From Hyphomicrobium_B sp001006785 (GTDB taxonomy: Bacteria; Pseudomonadota; Alphaproteobacteria; Rhizobiales; Hyphomicrobiaceae), in contig NZ_CDHO01000003.1 of NCBI RefSeq assembly GCF_001006785.1, forward strand, positions 1,871,437 through 1,935,436: a DNA stretch of 64,000 bases, read 5' to 3'. Positions 42,326 through 52,564 of this stretch are shown in pieces. The notes under the pieces were generated by a model. The model was not told the DNA's origin and did no database searches. It saw only the letters and a list, made by a program, of their open reading frames with translations. Within the stretch, counting starts at the first letter, position 1. Every line of letters starts with the position of its first letter. The position numbers and the translations under genes were made by a program.

Positions 42326-44335
42326 CTAGATATCCAGATCCTTCGCGAACGCCGCCCGCTCCTGAATGAATCGGAATCGCGCTTCGGGCTTCGATCCCAT
42401 CAGCGAATTCACGACCTCGGATAACATATCGCGTTCGCCTTCGCCGATCGCGACGCGCAGCAGCGTGCGCCGCCGCTTGTCCATCGTCGTTTCCTTGAGA
42501 TCCTTGAAGTCCATCTCGCCGAGACCTTTGAAGCGTGTGACTTTCGGCTTCTTGTTCTTGAATTGCGTCTCGATGAGCTGATCGCGATGCGCCTCGTTAC
42601 GCGCATACGCAACATCCGACTTGTCGGAGATTTTGTAGAGCGGCGGCACCGCGAGAAACAGATGTCCGTTCTCGATCAGCTCCGGCATCTCCTGATAGAA
42701 GAACGTAATCAGCAACGACGCGATGTGCGCGCCGTCGACGTCGGCGTCAGTCATGATGATCACGCGCTCATAGCGCAGATCTTCGTCGCGGTATTTTGCT
42801 GCCGTACCCGCGCCGAGCGCCTGAATGAGATCGGCGAGAAGCTGGTTCTGCGACAGCTTCGCGGAGGAAGCATTCGCGACGTTCAAAATCTTGCCGCGCA
42901 AAGGAAGCACGGCCTGCGTTTCGCGATCGCGCGCGCTCTTGGCGCTGCCACCGGCCGAGTCGCCCTCGACGATGAAAATTTCGGTACCCGCAGCTTGCTG
43001 GATCGAGCAATCGGCAAGCTTGCCCGGCAGACGCAGCTTGCGCGTCGCCGACTGGCGCCCGACTTCTTTTTCGCGGCGCCGCTTCAGACGTTCTTCCGAC
43101 TGGTCCACGGTCCACTCGAGCAGCTTCGTCGCCTGCTGCGGCGAATCCGCGAGCCAATGATCGAAAGCATCGCGCACCGCCGTCTCGACAATCTTCGTCG
43201 CTTCGACCGTCGCAAGCTTATCTTTGGTCTGCCCCTGGAATTCAGGTTCGCGGATAAAGACGGACAGTGTTGACGCCGCCGTGCTCATCACGTCTTCCGA
43301 CGTGATCTGCTGCGCTTTCTTGTTGCCGGTCAGCTCGCCATAGGCGCGAAGCCCTTTATAGAGAGCTTGCCTCAAGCCGTTCTCGTGCGTGCCGCCTTCG
43401 GCCGTCGGAACCGTGTTGCAATAGGAGAGGGAGAAACCGTCCTCGTCCGAAATCCAGGCGACTGCCCATTCGACCGAGCCGTGACCGCCCTCTTTTTCGA
43501 TGCGACCCGAAAAAATATCCTTCGTGACGCGCGTGCGGCCATCGATTGACTCAGTCAGATAGTCGGCGAGTCCGCCGGGGAAGTGGAAAACGGCTTCTGA
43601 CGGCGTATCGTCCTTGATCAGTTCCGGCGCGCACTTCCAGCGGATCTCGACGCCCGCGAAAAGATAAGCCTTGGCGCGCGACATTTTCAAAAGCCGCGAC
43701 GGCTTGAATGCCGCGCCCTTTCCGAAAATCTTCTCGTCCGGACGGAAACGAACCTTGGTGCCGCGCCGGTTCATGATCGAACCGAGCTTTTCGAGCTTCG
43801 TCTGCGGAATACCGCGCGAAAAGACCATCCGGTAAAGCTGCTGGTCGCGCGCTACCTGCACTTCGAGCGTTTCCGAGAGCGCGTTGACGACAGACACGCC
43901 GACGCCGTGCAGGCCGCCCGACGTATTGTAGGCCTTCGAGTCGAACTTGCCGCCCGCGTGCAGCACAGTCAGCACGACTTCGAGTGTGCTGAGGCTCTTG
44001 TTCTTCGGATACGGGCCGACCGGAATGCCGCGGCCGTTGTCGGTGACGGCGAGGAACCCGTCAGCGGAAAGCTCGACCTCGATCCACGTCGCATGACCGG
44101 CGACGGCTTCGTCCATCGAGTTATCGATCACCTCGGCGAAGAGGTGATGCATCGCCTTCTCGTCCGTGCCGCCGATGTACATGCCGGGGCGGCGGCGAAC
44201 GGGCTCCAGGCCTTCGAGCACTTCGATGTCATGCTCGCTGTAGCCGGTGCTGTCGGCCGGCTTACGGGCGCGCGACGATTTTTCAGTCATTTCGCTGTCG
44301 AATTCCGAAAAGAGATCAATCTGCGATCGGCCCAT
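42326..44335 (-). CDS. parE: DNA topoisomerase IV subunit B
   Basis: A 669-residue GHKL/TOPRIM ATPase that, with ParC, decatenates chromosomes. ATP site DNGRGIPVG and GGLHGVGVSVVNALS; TOPRIM EGDSAGGSAK and TDADVDGAHIASLL. The short length without the GyrB insertion and the sequence RRRPGMYIGGTDEKAMHHL support ParE over GyrB. Start ATG at 44335 with GAGGAT upstream. Confidence 0.96.
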   Translation of the reverse strand: MGRSQIDLFSEFDSEMTEKSSRARKPADSTGYSEHDIEVLEGLEPVRRRPGMYIGGTDEKAMHHLFAEVIDNSMDEAVAGHATWIEVELSADGFLAVTDNGRGIPVGPYPKNKSLSTLEVVLTVLHAGGKFDSKAYNTSGGLHGVGVSVVNALSETLEVQVARDQQLYRMVFSRGIPQTKLEKLGSIMNRRGTKVRFRPDEKIFGKGAAFKPSRLLKMSRAKAYLFAGVEIRWKCAPELIKDDTPSEAVFHFPGGLADYLTESIDGRTRVTKDIFSGRIEKEGGHGSVEWAVAWISDEDGFSLSYCNTVPTAEGGTHENGLRQALYKGLRAYGELTGNKKAQQITSEDVMSTAASTLSVFIREPEFQGQTKDKLATVEATKIVETAVRDAFDHWLADSPQQATKLLEWTVDQSEERLKRRREKEVGRQSATRKLRLPGKLADCSIQQAAGTEIFIVEGDSAGGSAKSARDRETQAVLPLRGKILNVANASSAKLSQNQLLADLIQALGAGTAAKYRDEDLRYERVIIMTDADVDGAHIASLLITFFYQEMPELIENGHLFLAVPPLYKISDKSDVAYARNEAHRDQLIETQFKNKKPKVTRFKGLGEMDFKDLKETTMDKRRRTLLRVAIGEGERDMLSEVVNSLMGSKPEARFRFIQERAAFAKDLDI

Positions 44336-44506
44336 GAGCAATCCTCAATCATGTCACGCCGACAGGCACACGCCGGAACCCGAGAGCCCCTGAAACGGCC
44401 TGACGCACGACAGCAGAACCGCTGAGGCGAATCTTGGAGACGTCCTTATAGACCGAGCCGCGCCCGGTGCCACCACACCCAATATGCTTTGTGGCCGAAC
44501 CGCCAC

Positions 44507-45367
44507 TTAAGGTTGGCTTCCGGCTGCGACATTGTCGATAAGCCGCGTCTTTCCGAGCCACGCAGCGGCCAGAATACGCAGCGGTTTTCCCGGAACGGTG
44601 GCGGCGCTGAGCGTCGCGGCGTCGCGGACACCGATATAATCGACTTTCGTGAAACCAGCCTCCACGAGGCGCGCCGTCGCGTCCGTCGTCACGACGCTGA
44701 ACGGCGTCCCGGCGGCGATTCTTTCGGCCGCCTCCGTGATCGTCGCATAGAGAGCCGGCGCAATCGCGCGCTCCTTCTCCGAGAGGTAGGCATTGCGCGA
44801 CGACAGAGCCAGACCGTCCGCTTCGCGCACCGTCGGCGCAGCAATGAGCGTCAATGGCATATTGAGGTCGTCGACCAGCTGCCTGAGCACCGCGAGCTGC
44901 TGGAAGTCCTTTTCGCCGAAGATCGCGACGTCGGGCGTGACCTGGTTGAAAAGCTTCGCACACACTGTCGCGACGCCGTCGAAATGGTGCGGCCGGAACG
45001 CGCCTTCGAGGTCGGCCGATGCGCTGCCCGCTTTGACGCCGGTCGAGAAACCTGCCGGATACATCTCATCCACGCCCGGAGCCCAGACGAGATCGGCTTC
45101 GGCCTCCGCGAGCTTGGCGACGTCTCCGGCTTCATCGCGAGGATAGCGCGCCAGATCCTCGTGCGGAGCAAACTGCGTCGGGTTGACGAAGATCGACACG
45201 ACGACCTTGTCGGCACGGTCCTTGGCCTGCCTCACCAGCGAGACATGCCCCGGATGCAGCGCGCCCATTGTCGGCACCAGCGCGATCGTTTTGCCGGAAC
45301 GGCGCCAGTCGGCCGTCGCCTGTCTCAGGTCCCGGACGGTGGAAACGATCTTGACGGAATGGCTCAC
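44507..45367 (-). CDS. panC: Pantothenate synthetase
   Basis: A 286-residue enzyme joining pantoate and beta-alanine with ATP. Motifs PTMGALHPGHVSLV, FVNPTQFAPHEDLARYPR, GEKDFQQL and SSRNAYLS. The GTG at 45367 gives normal family length with AAGG upstream. An ATG at 45475 would add 36 residues and bring the start close to putA, which is divergent. Confidence 0.95.
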   Translation of the reverse strand: MSHSVKIVSTVRDLRQATADWRRSGKTIALVPTMGALHPGHVSLVRQAKDRADKVVVSIFVNPTQFAPHEDLARYPRDEAGDVAKLAEAEADLVWAPGVDEMYPAGFSTGVKAGSASADLEGAFRPHHFDGVATVCAKLFNQVTPDVAIFGEKDFQQLAVLRQLVDDLNMPLTLIAAPTVREADGLALSSRNAYLSEKERAIAPALYATITEAAERIAAGTPFSVVTTDATARLVEAGFTKVDYIGVRDAATLSAATVPGKPLRILAAAWLGKTRLIDNVAAGSQP

Positions 45368-45547
45368 GACGCGCGCCTTATTTTTGCTGAGACTCGAGGC
45401 AGTTCCTGCCGTCAGACGAGGCACCCCGTCAAGCGAATTGGGGAGGGAAGGCAGCGTGAGCAGGGCAGCGGACATTTTCGCGATCTGCTATGCTCAGGTC
45501 AGCAGGCGAATCGTCGGACAGCGTCTGGATACAGCGGGTTACAAAGA

Positions 45548-48500
45548 ATGGTCGCGGCATTGCGGCATGAAGATTTACAGCGGGCGCTCCCTCCACGGGA
45601 TGAACTTTCCGCGCAATACCTGGCGGATGAACCGCGTCTCGTCGGCGCCCTGATCGAACGCGCTTTCTTCGCCGAAGACGAGCGCCGCCGTATCGCCGAC
45701 GTCGCGCGCCGGTTGGTTCACACCGCCCGCGCCAACAAGGCCGATCACTCCGGCGTCGACGCCTTCATGCACGAATACGGCTTGGCGACGGACGAGGGCG
45801 TCATTCTGATGTGCCTCGCCGAGGCGCTGCTCCGAATTCCCGACACCGAAACCGCGAACGCGTTCATCGCCGACAAGATTTCCGGCGGCGCCTGGGACAA
45901 GCATCTCGGCCAGTCCGACAGCTTGCTCGTCAACGCCTCGACCTGGGGCTTGATGCTGACGGGTCGCATCGTAAAGCTCAAAGAGGCGAAGGGCGCCAAT
46001 CCGCTGCAAGCGCTGAAACGCCTCGTCGCGCGCTCGGGCGAACCGACGATCCGCCTCGCCGTGCGCCAGGCCGTCCGGCTGCTCGGCGAACAGTTCGTGC
46101 TCGGCTCGACGATTGAATCCGCGTTGTCGCGCGCCCGCGACTTTGAGGAAAAAGGCTACCGCTTCTCCTATGACATGCTGGGCGAAGCCGCGCGCTCCGA
46201 GCGTGATGCCGAGCGCTATTTCCAGCGCTACATGGCGGCAATCGACGCTGTCGGAAATGCCGCGCCGCCGTTCACGGCGACCAACGTCGACGCGATTTTC
46301 GAGCGGCCGTCGATCTCGGTGAAGCTGTCGGCGCTGCATCCGCGTTTCGAGCCCGGCAAGGAACATCGCCTCCACGCCGAACTCGCGCCGCGCCTTCTGA
46401 CGCTCGCGCGCGCAGCGAGGGCAAAAGGTCTTGGGCTGACCATCGACGCGGAGGAACAGGATCGGCTCGACATCACCGCAGGAATGTTCGGCGAGATGCT
46501 CGTCAACCCGCAGCTCGACAACTGGAACGGTCTTGGCCTGGCCGTGCAAGCCTACGGCAAGCGCGCCATCCCGCTCATTCGCTGGCTTCGCAGGCTTTCC
46601 GAGCAGACCGGCAAGCGCATTCCGGTGCGGCTCGTCAAAGGCGCGTATTGGGACAGCGAAATCAAATGGGCACAGGAGCGCGGCCTCGAAGATTATCCGG
46701 TGTTCTCGCGCAAACTGCACACGGACGTATCGTATCTCGCCGCGATGCGTTTGCTGATTTCGGAGCCAGTCGCCTTCTATCCGCAGTTCGCGACCCACAA
46801 CGCCCACAGCATCGCTTCGGCGTCCGTCGCGGGCGGCGCGATCGAATTCGAGTACCAGCGCCTGCACGGCATGGGCGAAGCCCTTTACGAGCAGATTGTC
46901 GGCGTCGGACAGTTCGGGCGTCCCTGCCGGATTTACGCGCCGGTCGGCGGCCACGAGGATTTGCTCGGCTATCTCGTTCGCCGGTTACTCGAAAACGGCG
47001 CCAACACGTCGTTCGTCAATCGCCTTGGTGACGATGAAACGTCGGTGTCCGACATCATCGCCGACCCCGTCGAGATCGCCGACCGCGAATATACTTCCGG
47101 CGACCGCCCCGTGCTGCTGACCCGTCCGCGCGACATCTATCTTCCCGAACGCAAGAACAGCGCTGGCCTGCCGCTCGTCGAGGCGAGCGTTCGCAATTCG
47201 CTTCTCGCCGATATCGGCAAGGTGCTGAAAACGCCCTTCGCCGCGGGACCGATCGTCAATGGCACGGCGACGACGGCAGGCGACGCGGCGGCATTCGCAG
47301 TCTCGCCGCATGATCATCGCGAGCGCATCGGATCGGTGCGGCTCGCAACGCCGCAAAATCTCGAAGATGCGATCACGAGTGCCCGCAACGCGTTCGTGCG
47401 CTGGGAACGAACAGACGCGGCCGAGCGCGCTCGCATCCTCGAAACGGCTGCCGATCTTTTCGAGCGCGACCGCGCGACGCTTTTGGCGGCACTGATCCGC
47501 GAAGCCGGAAAAACGCTCGACGCCGCGCAGGCCGAACTTCGCGAGGCGGTCGATTATCTCCGCTATTACGCAGTCGAGGCGCGGCGGCTATTTTCGAACG
47601 CAATTCGCCTTCGCGGCCCGACCGGCGAAGACAATACGTTGACGCTCAGAGGGCGCGGACCGTTCGCCTGCATCTCACCGTGGAACTTCCCAGTCGCGAT
47701 CTTTACGGGACAGATCGCGGCGGCGCTCGCAGCCGGAAATTCGGTCATCGCGAAGCCCGCGGAGCAGACGCCGATCGCCGGCTACCTCGTCGTGAAACTT
47801 CTGCACGAAGCCGGGATTCCGCGCGATGTACTCCATCTCGTTACCGGCGGCGGCAAACTTGGCGAAGCGCTCGTCAAGGATCAGCGCATCGAAGGCGTCG
47901 TGTTTACCGGCTCCGGCGAAACGGCCTGGGCCATCCAAAAATCACTGGTCGACCGGCGCGGCGCGATCATTCCATTTATTGCGGAGACCGGCGGCATCAA
48001 CGCGATGATCGCAGACTCATCCGCGCTGCCCGAGCAGGTGGTGCGCGATGCGGTGCGCTCCGCGTTCGACAGCGCCGGACAACGCTGCTCGGCCGCGCGC
48101 ATCTTGTTCGTTCAGGATGAAAGCGCGTCACGTATCCGTTCGATGCTCGCTGGCGCGATCGAGGCGCTCGACGTCGGCGATCCGCTCGACTACGCGACCG
48201 ACATCGGTCCCGTCATCGACGAGACGGCGCAGGATGCGCTCGAAAGCCACAAAGTTCGTATGCAGCGCGAGGCGCGCGAAATCGTCGACCTGGCGATGCC
48301 CGAAGCTTGCCGCGCCGGAACATACGTCACGCCCGCGCTGTTCGAGATCGATCGTCTCGCCAAGCTCGACCACGAAGTCTTCGGACCGATCCTGCACATG
48401 ATCCGCTATCAGCGCGATCATCTCGACAAGGTCGTCGCGGCGCTGAACGCCACCGGCTATGGCCTGACGCTTGGGCTCCACAGTCGCATCGAAAGCGTCG

Positions 48501-48736
48501 CGCAATACGTGTCCGAGAACGCGCGCGTCGGAAATCTTTACATCAATCGCAACCAGATCGGGGCCGTTGTAGGCGTCCAGCCGTTCGGCGGCGAGGGCCT
48601 TTCCGGAACCGGTCCGAAAGCGGGAGGCCCGAACTATCTTCTGCGCTTCGCAACGGAACGCACGCGCTCGACCGACATTACTGCGACCGGCGGCAACTAT
48701 ACGCTACTGAGTGGCAAAAGCCCGACGGGCTCATAG
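45548..48736 (+). CDS. putA: Bifunctional proline dehydrogenase/P5C dehydrogenase PutA
   Basis: A 1062-residue enzyme that oxidises proline to glutamate in two steps. The flavin PRODH barrel spans about 150-450 (AQERGLEDYPVFSRK; ATHNAHSIASA). The aldehyde dehydrogenase spans about 540-1040 with SPWNFPVAIFTGQIAAALAA, catalytic Glu in AETGGINA and Cys in GQRCSAAR. No ribbon-helix-helix is present, so it is not a self-regulating trifunctional PutA. The ATG at 45548 has only a weak ribosome site; the frame is open upstream but antisense to panC. Confidence 0.96.
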   Translation: MVAALRHEDLQRALPPRDELSAQYLADEPRLVGALIERAFFAEDERRRIADVARRLVHTARANKADHSGVDAFMHEYGLATDEGVILMCLAEALLRIPDTETANAFIADKISGGAWDKHLGQSDSLLVNASTWGLMLTGRIVKLKEAKGANPLQALKRLVARSGEPTIRLAVRQAVRLLGEQFVLGSTIESALSRARDFEEKGYRFSYDMLGEAARSERDAERYFQRYMAAIDAVGNAAPPFTATNVDAIFERPSISVKLSALHPRFEPGKEHRLHAELAPRLLTLARAARAKGLGLTIDAEEQDRLDITAGMFGEMLVNPQLDNWNGLGLAVQAYGKRAIPLIRWLRRLSEQTGKRIPVRLVKGAYWDSEIKWAQERGLEDYPVFSRKLHTDVSYLAAMRLLISEPVAFYPQFATHNAHSIASASVAGGAIEFEYQRLHGMGEALYEQIVGVGQFGRPCRIYAPVGGHEDLLGYLVRRLLENGANTSFVNRLGDDETSVSDIIADPVEIADREYTSGDRPVLLTRPRDIYLPERKNSAGLPLVEASVRNSLLADIGKVLKTPFAAGPIVNGTATTAGDAAAFAVSPHDHRERIGSVRLATPQNLEDAITSARNAFVRWERTDAAERARILETAADLFERDRATLLAALIREAGKTLDAAQAELREAVDYLRYYAVEARRLFSNAIRLRGPTGEDNTLTLRGRGPFACISPWNFPVAIFTGQIAAALAAGNSVIAKPAEQTPIAGYLVVKLLHEAGIPRDVLHLVTGGGKLGEALVKDQRIEGVVFTGSGETAWAIQKSLVDRRGAIIPFIAETGGINAMIADSSALPEQVVRDAVRSAFDSAGQRCSAARILFVQDESASRIRSMLAGAIEALDVGDPLDYATDIGPVIDETAQDALESHKVRMQREAREIVDLAMPEACRAGTYVTPALFEIDRLAKLDHEVFGPILHMIRYQRDHLDKVVAALNATGYGLTLGLHSRIESVAQYVSENARVGNLYINRNQIGAVVGVQPFGGEGLSGTGPKAGGPNYLLRFATERTRSTDITATGGNYTLLSGKSPTGS

Positions 48737-48885
48737 GTACGCCGGTCACCCATTGCCGCATCGAAATCCCTACGATCGTCGAAGGAACAATATCAGGCCA
48801 AGCAATGTTGGCGCGTGTGATCAGCAACTGCTCAGGGCCTTTGCCGGTTCGTCATCCGCTATCATAACCAATGTTAGGACTGCCG

Positions 48886-50193
48886 ATGTCCGTCGTCGCG
48901 GATGCGAGAGGAACGAGTGAGCCAGGTGCACCGGTCAAGCGTGATCAGTGGCCTTTGGCGTCGGTCAATTTCTTCATGGCCGACTTCCTCGCCGGCATAG
49001 GCCCGTTTCTTGGCGTCTTCCTTCTCGCGCACGGCTGGCAGAGTGGTCTGATCGGCACCGTCATGACGATTGGCGGCGTCGCGGGAATGCTGATGACGAT
49101 CCCCGCCGGCGCGTTCATTGACGCGACACGCCATAAGCGTGCTGCCGTTATCATTCCAGGCATTTTTACGATCTCGGCGTCCGCCATCATTTTGCTGTCG
49201 CAAGAATTCTGGGTCGTCGCGACGTCGCAAGTCGCGACAGCAATTGCCGGAGCTGTCATTGGGCCGTCCGTCAACGCCATGACGCTGGGCATCGTCAAGC
49301 AGGCCGGTTTCACTCGCCAGAACGGCATCAATCAGGCCTTCAACCATGCCGGCAACGTCGTCGGCGCCGGTCTGTCCGGATTGCTCGGATGGAAATTCGG
49401 TTATCCCGCCGTCTTCATTCTCGCAGCTGTTTTCGGACTGCTGACAATCATTTCGGTTCTCATGATCCCGGCGAGCGACATCGATCATGACGCGGCCCGA
49501 GGAGCAATCGACGACAACAAGAACGGCAAGGTCAGCGGTTTCCAGGTTCTGCTCGAATGTAAGCCGCTGTTGGTCCTTGCCGCGGCACTCGCCGCATTCC
49601 ATCTCGGCAATGCCGCCATGTTGCCGCTCTATGGCATGGCGGTCGTATCCGACGGGACGATCAACGGTCCGGGATTTGTCGCCATCACGATCGTTGTCGC
49701 GCAAGCGACGATGATCGTTGCCTCGATCGTCGCCATGCGCATGGCGGAAGCTCAAGGTTATTGGCTGGTCCTGTTGATCTCATTCCTTGCGCTTCCCCTG
49801 CGAGGACTGATCGCGGGCAATCTCATCGTGCCGTGGGGCGTATATCCGGTTCAGATCCTCGACGGCGTCGGCGCAGGACTGCAGAGCGTCGCAGTCCCAG
49901 GGCTCGTCGCACGAATCTTGAACGGCACTGGGCGCATCAACGTTGGCCAGGGCGCAGTGATGACGGCCCAGGGGATCGGCGCAGCATTGAGCCCGGCGAT
50001 CGGAGGCTGGATCGCTCAAGTCTTCGGCTACGAAGCGATGTTCTACGTTCTCGGCGGCTTCGCGCTTCTGTCGATCGGCCTTTGGCTCGCGTTCGCGTCA
50101 TTCTTGAAACCGGCATGCGCGGGAAACGCCGGATCGGAAACGTGTGCCGACACGTCCTCAGCAAATACGGGAACCGAGAGTACCACCGGATGA
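48886..50193 (+). CDS. MFS transporter
   Basis: About 435 residues, 12 membrane helices, typical major facilitator layout (MTIPAGAFIDATRHKRAA between helices 2 and 3). Substrate unknown. The second ATG, at 48886, has AGGA upstream and is preferred to 48871. It converges on arsH; placement next to the ars operon hints at, but does not show, a role in arsenic export. Confidence 0.85.
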   Translation: MSVVADARGTSEPGAPVKRDQWPLASVNFFMADFLAGIGPFLGVFLLAHGWQSGLIGTVMTIGGVAGMLMTIPAGAFIDATRHKRAAVIIPGIFTISASAIILLSQEFWVVATSQVATAIAGAVIGPSVNAMTLGIVKQAGFTRQNGINQAFNHAGNVVGAGLSGLLGWKFGYPAVFILAAVFGLLTIISVLMIPASDIDHDAARGAIDDNKNGKVSGFQVLLECKPLLVLAAALAAFHLGNAAMLPLYGMAVVSDGTINGPGFVAITIVVAQATMIVASIVAMRMAEAQGYWLVLLISFLALPLRGLIAGNLIVPWGVYPVQILDGVGAGLQSVAVPGLVARILNGTGRINVGQGAVMTAQGIGAALSPAIGGWIAQVFGYEAMFYVLGGFALLSIGLWLAFASFLKPACAGNAGSETCADTSSANTGTESTTG

Positions 50194-50214
50194 TCGACGT
50201 CAGCGCCGTCGTCG

Positions 50215-50949
50215 CTACTTCGCGTCGCCCGTCGCCGACGACAGGTTCACCCGTCGCGAAAGCTCCTCAGCACTTTCTTTGCGTTCGCTATAACGGTCCA
50301 CGAGGTAAGCGGCGCGGTCGCGCGTGAGCAGGGTGAACTTCACCAGCTCTTCCATCACATCAACGACGCGATCGTAATACGAGGACGGCTTCATGCGGCC
50401 ATCCTCGTCGAATTCGTTGAAAGCCTTCGCTACCGACGATTGGTTGGGGATCGTGATCATCCGCATCCAACGGCCGAGCACGCGCATTTGGTTTACCGCG
50501 TTGAAGGACTGCGAGCCGCCGCTGACCTGCATCACCGCTAATGTCTTGCCCTGGGTCGGCCGGACGGCGCCGGTGGACAACGGTATCCAATCGATCTGGG
50601 ACTTCATTACGCCGCTCATGGCGCCGTGGCGTTCCGGCGAGCACCACACCTGGCCTTCTGACCAGGCGGCAAGATTGCGCAGTTCCTGCACCTTGGGATG
50701 CGTCTCCGCAGCGTCGTCCGGCAGAGGCAGACCGTGCGGGTCGTAGATCTTCGTCTCAGCTCCGAAGTGCTCAAGGAGCCGCGCCGCTTCCAGGGTGAGG
50801 AGGCGGCTATACGACTGCGCGCGCAGTGAGCCGTAAAGCAGAAGGATGCGCGGTCGGTGGGCCGTGTTTGCCGCCAGCTTGTCACCAGCGGGAATGCGCA
50901 GGTGCTCATGCGCGACGTTGCGAAGGTCGGCCGTGCTGTTCTCGCTCAT
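50215..50949 (-). CDS. arsH: Organoarsenical oxidase ArsH
   Basis: A 244-residue NADPH-dependent flavoprotein. ArsH oxidises trivalent methylated arsenicals to less toxic pentavalent forms. FMN site LLLYGSLRAQSYSRLL; conserved WCSPERHGAMSGVMKSQIDW. Starts with an ATGA overlap on the arsC stop, last gene of the ars operon. Confidence 0.96.
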   Translation of the reverse strand: MSENSTADLRNVAHEHLRIPAGDKLAANTAHRPRILLLYGSLRAQSYSRLLTLEAARLLEHFGAETKIYDPHGLPLPDDAAETHPKVQELRNLAAWSEGQVWCSPERHGAMSGVMKSQIDWIPLSTGAVRPTQGKTLAVMQVSGGSQSFNAVNQMRVLGRWMRMITIPNQSSVAKAFNEFDEDGRMKPSSYYDRVVDVMEELVKFTLLTRDRAAYLVDRYSERKESAEELSRRVNLSSATGDAK

Positions 50950-51362
50950 GGCGCTCGCTTTCTGGCGGGCACCACTTCGCCGTCTTCCTTGGTGAACATG
51001 CCGACTTCAGCGTTCGGCAGGATATCGAGTACCGCCTCCGATGGCCGGCACAGCTTCGCGCCGAGCGGCGTAACGACGATGGGACGATTGATGAGAATGG
51101 GATGCTCAACCATGAAATCAATTAGTTGGTCGTCGGTCCATTTTGGGTTTCCGAGATCCAGCTCCGCGTAGGGCGTGCCTTTCTGGCGGAGAAGTTCGCG
51201 CGGGCCGATGCCCATACGCGTCATCAGATCAACCAATGCGTCGTGCAAGAGTGGCGTCTTCAGGTACTCGATGATCTCGGGTTCCTCGCCGCTTTGTCGG
51301 ATCATCGCCAGCGTGTTTCGCGAGGTGCCACAGGCAGGATTGTGGTAGATCGTGATGGTCAT
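50946..51362 (-). CDS. arsC: Arsenate reductase ArsC (glutaredoxin-dependent)
   Basis: A 138-residue ArsC of the R773 type reducing arsenate to arsenite with glutathione and glutaredoxin. Catalytic Cys11 in YHNPACGTSRNTL; conserved RxxxR region PILINRPIVVTPLGAKLCRP. Three nt after the acr3 stop. Complete, unlike the small remnant nearer arsR. Confidence 0.96.
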   Translation of the reverse strand: MTITIYHNPACGTSRNTLAMIRQSGEEPEIIEYLKTPLLHDALVDLMTRMGIGPRELLRQKGTPYAELDLGNPKWTDDQLIDFMVEHPILINRPIVVTPLGAKLCRPSEAVLDILPNAEVGMFTKEDGEVVPARKRAP

Positions 51363-51365
51363 TTC

Positions 51366-52430
51366 TTACTCTCCGACCGGCGCGGCCAGGCCACGTTTGC
51401 GGACCGCCTGACCAGACTCGTACCAGCCGCGCGACGCGTTGACGATTTTCACCACCGACAGCATCACGGGGACTTCGATCAGCACGCCAACAACGGTCGC
51501 CAGCGCAGCGCCTGAGTGAAACCCGAACAGGCTGATCGCCGCCGCGACCGCAAGCTCGAAAAAATTGCTGGCGCCGATGAGCGCGGAAGGCCCTGCAACA
51601 CAATGCGCTTCGCCAGCGGCGCGGTTGAGCAGGTAGGCCAGACCCGAATTGAAGTAGACCTGAATCAGGATGGGCACCGCCAGCATCGCGATGATGAGCG
51701 GCTGCGCTAAAATCTGCTGGCCCTGAAAGCCGAAAAGTAAGGTCAGCGTCGCGAGCAATGCCAGCAGCGAAAGCGGCTGCAGATGCCCGAGCAGTCCGTC
51801 GAGTGCCTGTTGTCCGCCCACTGACAACACGCGGCGACGGACGACTTGCGCCAGGATGACCGGCACCACGATGTAGAGCGCGACAGACAGAACCAGAGTC
51901 CCCCACGGCACGGTGATCGCCGACAGGCCAAGCGAAAAGCCAACGATCGGCGCAAAGGCGAACACCATGATGATGTCGTTGAGCGCCACTTGGCTCAACG
52001 TGAAGTGCGGTTCACCCCGCGAAAGATTACTCCAGACAAACACCATGGCGGTGCAAGGCGCCGCCGCGAGAAGGATGAGCCCTGCGATGTAGCTATTGAT
52101 CTGGTCGGCGGGCAGGTAAGGCCTGAACAACCCGCCAATGAAGATCCAGCCGAGCAGCGCCATTGAGAACGGCTTCACGGCCCAGTTGATGAATAAGGTG
52201 ACGCCGATGCCGCGCCAATGCTCCTTGACCTTAGACAGCGCCGAGAAGTCGATCTTCAGCAGCATCGGGATGATCATCAACCAGATCAGCACCGCCACCG
52301 GCAAGTTGACCTTGGCGATTTCCGCCGCGCCGATGAACTGGAACACCGCTGGAAAGAAGTGACCAAGCGCAATTCCAGCGACGATGCAGAAACCGACCCA
52401 CGCCGTCAGGTAGCGTTCAAAGGTCGACAT
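51366..52430 (-). CDS. acr3: Arsenite efflux permease Acr3
   Basis: A 354-residue, ten-helix BASS-family transporter that exports arsenite. The invariant cysteine of helix 4 is in AAPCTAMVFVWSNLS; other conserved blocks are LPVAVLIWLMIIPMLLKIDF and GPSALIGASNFFELAVA. Starts 2 nt past the arsC-like remnant's stop. Confidence 0.95.
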   Translation of the reverse strand: MSTFERYLTAWVGFCIVAGIALGHFFPAVFQFIGAAEIAKVNLPVAVLIWLMIIPMLLKIDFSALSKVKEHWRGIGVTLFINWAVKPFSMALLGWIFIGGLFRPYLPADQINSYIAGLILLAAAPCTAMVFVWSNLSRGEPHFTLSQVALNDIIMVFAFAPIVGFSLGLSAITVPWGTLVLSVALYIVVPVILAQVVRRRVLSVGGQQALDGLLGHLQPLSLLALLATLTLLFGFQGQQILAQPLIIAMLAVPILIQVYFNSGLAYLLNRAAGEAHCVAGPSALIGASNFFELAVAAAISLFGFHSGAALATVVGVLIEVPVMLSVVKIVNASRGWYESGQAVRKRGLAAPVGE

Positions 52431-52432
52431 CT

Positions 52433-52564
52433 TTAGGCTTTCTCCGGCACTGGAGCCTTGGCCTTGCCGCCGCCGACGCGGTTGATGATGGCCTCGCCCA
52501 TGATGGAGCGGGCGGAGTTACCGGTGCAGAGAAAGAGGACGTTGTACGGACGCTCTCGGCTCAC
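52433..52564 (-). pseudogene. Truncated low-molecular-weight phosphatase/ArsC-like gene
   Basis: A 43-codon frame with GTG start overlapping the arsR stop (GTGA). It encodes PYNVLFLCTGNSARSIMGEA followed by IINRVGGGK, the P-loop start of the LMW phosphatase/thioredoxin-type arsenate reductase family, which normally runs about 140 residues, then ends with AKAPVPEKA. Everything after the first helix is missing. The missing part was probably deleted, leaving an in-phase spacer between arsR and acr3. Confidence 0.75.

Noticed and set aside
44489..45547. A 353-residue N-terminal extension of PutA
   Set aside because: It is antisense to panC and unlike any PutA; the ATG at 45548 gives normal family length.
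48886..50193. The MFS transporter as an arsenical exporter (ArsJ/ArsP-like)
   Set aside because: Sequence is a generic MFS with no arsenic-specific feature, and it is on the opposite strand from the ars operon.
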